Assembly: GCF_002414005.1 (NCBI RefSeq)
Contig: NZ_DHYG01000028.1
Span: 1-21,370 of the forward strand
Reading direction: 5' to 3'
DNA: 21,370 nucleotides
From: Psychrobacter sp. UBA5136
GTDB lineage: Bacteria; Pseudomonadota; Gammaproteobacteria; Pseudomonadales; Moraxellaceae
Part shown: piece by piece, positions 20,165 to 21,370 of the stretch
Layout: the number at the start of each line of letters is the position of its first letter
Position numbering within the stretch: the stretch's first letter is position 1
Position numbers and translations under genes: made by a program
Notes under the pieces: model-generated
Seen by the model: the letters and a program-made list of their open reading frames with translations, nothing else
What the model was told of the DNA's origin: nothing
Database searches by the model: none

Positions 20165-21268
20165 ATGATAAACCAACCAATAGATCCCTTTTTTCGGCGC
20201 CTCTTTATCGTCGTAGCTATTGTTGTGGCGGTATTTTTATTATATATGATGACGCCAGTCATCGTGCCATTTGTCGTGGCTTTTGTATTGGCTTATTTAT
20301 TCAATCCGCTGGTCAAGCGTTTATCGAAATATATCAAGCGCTGGATAGCGATTATTATCGTTTATTCGACGATTACCCTTGGCATGGTACTGCTGCTGTG
20401 GTGGTTAATTCCCACTTTATGGCATCAGCTGCAAGCGGCGTGGGAGTATTTACCCAAGGTGCTAAATTGGTATAATCAAGTCGTGCGTGAGTGGTTTATC
20501 CATCACAGCCGCATTCGCCTGCCAGAGCTAGAAGCAAAAGGCTTTTCTGACACGCTAGTCGATTATATGCAGGCCAATTATAAGTTTGCTGATGCCAGCA
20601 GCATGATGAGTCAAATACTGGCCTCCAGTATGAACTTTATCAATAACGCTGGCCTGATTGTACTGGTGCCGATTTTGACCTTTTATTTCTTGTTTAATTG
20701 GGATCAGCGCCTGCATACTTGGAAGATGGCGATTCCAGCGCCTTATTGCAAAAAGGTGATTGCTATTGTCAAAGAATGCGATCAAGCATTGATGGCATTT
20801 ATTAAAGGGCAATTATTGGTCATGGTGTTACTGGGCGTTATTTATGCGGTACAGCTGCAGCTTATCGGGCTTGAGCTTGGCTTGATTATCGGTATGGTGG
20901 CGGGTATCGCAAGCTTCGTTCCGTATTTAGGCTTTGGGATTGGCTTTATCGCCGCGATTATCGCCTCTTTATTCCAGTTTGGTCTGGATTGGACTTATCT
21001 AGCCTTGGTTGTTGGCGCATTTTTGGTCGGGCAAGCGGCAGAAGGTTATATTTTGCAGCCGCTGTTATTAGGCGACAAGATTGGTTTATCGCCATTGTGG
21101 GTTATCTTTGCAGTGCTAGCCGGCGCGAGCTTGTTAGGCTTTGTCGGCATGCTCATTGCGCTACCGGTATCTGCGGTCCTCAACGTTTTATTCCGCCATT
21201 TATACGCTTATTATCAATCGACTGACTTTTATAAAGGACGTAAACAATTGGCTCTGTTTGAGGAATAA
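20165..21268 (+). CDS. AI-2E transporter family (PerM-like) membrane protein
   Basis: A 367-residue inner-membrane protein. It has an N-terminal hydrophobic helix pair (about 13-48), another helix at about 60-80, a soluble stretch of about 70 residues (WEYLPKVLNWYNQVV onwards) between membrane parts, and a cluster of helices from about 155 to 345. Family marks are VPFVVAFVLAYLFNPLV near the start, VPILTFYFLFNWD, GLIIGMVAGIASFVPYLG and QPLLLGDKIGLSPLWVIFAVLAGASLLG. The family includes E. coli PerM and TqsA and various sodium/proton antiporters, so the substrate cannot be told. Its place divergent from purM is common in relatives, where hda often follows; here the window ends. No ordinary terminator is seen before the end. 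Confidence 0.9.
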   Translation: MINQPIDPFFRRLFIVVAIVVAVFLLYMMTPVIVPFVVAFVLAYLFNPLVKRLSKYIKRWIAIIIVYSTITLGMVLLLWWLIPTLWHQLQAAWEYLPKVLNWYNQVVREWFIHHSRIRLPELEAKGFSDTLVDYMQANYKFADASSMMSQILASSMNFINNAGLIVLVPILTFYFLFNWDQRLHTWKMAIPAPYCKKVIAIVKECDQALMAFIKGQLLVMVLLGVIYAVQLQLIGLELGLIIGMVAGIASFVPYLGFGIGFIAAIIASLFQFGLDWTYLALVVGAFLVGQAAEGYILQPLLLGDKIGLSPLWVIFAVLAGASLLGFVGMLIALPVSAVLNVLFRHLYAYYQSTDFYKGRKQLALFEE

Positions 21269-21353
21269 TAAGTTAACAATAAATAAGCTTTATTTAACTT
21301 TCTTTCTATTAATTAGATGCGAGTTTAAGCCGTATATCAGGAATTAATAACTT

Positions 21354-21370
21354 ATACCCCACTCTCAACT
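21354..21370. repeat. Right-end copy of the terminal inverted repeat
   Basis: ATACCCCACTCTCAACT is the exact reverse complement of positions 6-22. If it continues with the TCGA centre seen at the left end, it is a palindrome able to form a long hairpin. It may serve as terminator for the perM-like gene 86 bases upstream. Confidence 0.75.

Noticed and set aside
1..21370. The matching ends might mean a circular plasmid or phage-like molecule closed through the palindrome.
   Set aside because: The content is essential chromosomal metabolism with no replication or partition genes; a contig broken at a repeat explains the ends better.

Overview
This 21.4 kb stretch is chromosomal DNA from a gammaproteobacterium of the family Moraxellaceae, most likely Psychrobacter. 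This is inferred from remembered protein similarity and gene order (eno-ftsB-ispD, argG/pyrC/rnt, purM-purN beside a PerM-like gene); no database search was run. Most genes are core metabolism. No phage, plasmid, CRISPR or complete insertion sequence is visible. Both ends of the window carry the same 17-bp sequence in inverted orientation, each apparently one half of a longer palindrome or the end of a repeated element, so the window is probably an assembly contig that stops at a dispersed repeat.

Layout. (1) 304-2995, plus strand: enolase (eno), the divisome protein FtsB and the isoprenoid enzyme IspD. (2) 3464-4087, plus: a short BLUF blue-light sensor with a C-terminal membrane anchor and a TTG start. 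(3) 4254-6889, minus: pyrC, RNase T (rnt), a small basic membrane or lipoprotein and tRNA-Glu(TTC). The tRNA has its own near-consensus promoter, whose -10 box contains the stop codon of the small gene. (4) 7255-8493, plus: argG. (5) 8735-10033, minus: an unrecognised one-pass membrane protein, divergent from a YkuD-fold enzyme without a signal peptide (10191-10706), which resembles the cytoplasmic L,D-carboxypeptidase type. (6) 10831-14375, minus: a CYTH-CHAD protein with a pentapeptide-like insert, and isocitrate lyase (aceA). (7) 15106-17872, plus: a LysR regulator, then a succinate-semialdehyde dehydrogenase whose leader has two dyad symmetries. (8) 18023-19797, minus: the purM-purN operon, divergent from a PerM/AI-2E family membrane protein (20165-21268).

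Functionally the window covers glycolysis (eno), the glyoxylate shunt (aceA), entry of C4 units into the TCA cycle (semialdehyde dehydrogenase), pyrimidine, purine and arginine synthesis, isoprenoid precursors, tRNA maturation (rnt next to a tRNA), cell division and peptidoglycan metabolism. Rho-independent terminators separate most units, and several have G.U pairs that show which strand they serve.

The most unusual signals lie between genes or as inserts within them. A two-copy hairpin repeat (5680-5753 and 8631-8702) has arms that differ between copies by compensated base pairs, while its conserved core is flipped. Six 15-bp tandem units encode a pentapeptide-like stretch inside a CHAD domain. 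The photoreceptor is membrane-anchored. I found no convincing multi-gene novel defence or mobile system.
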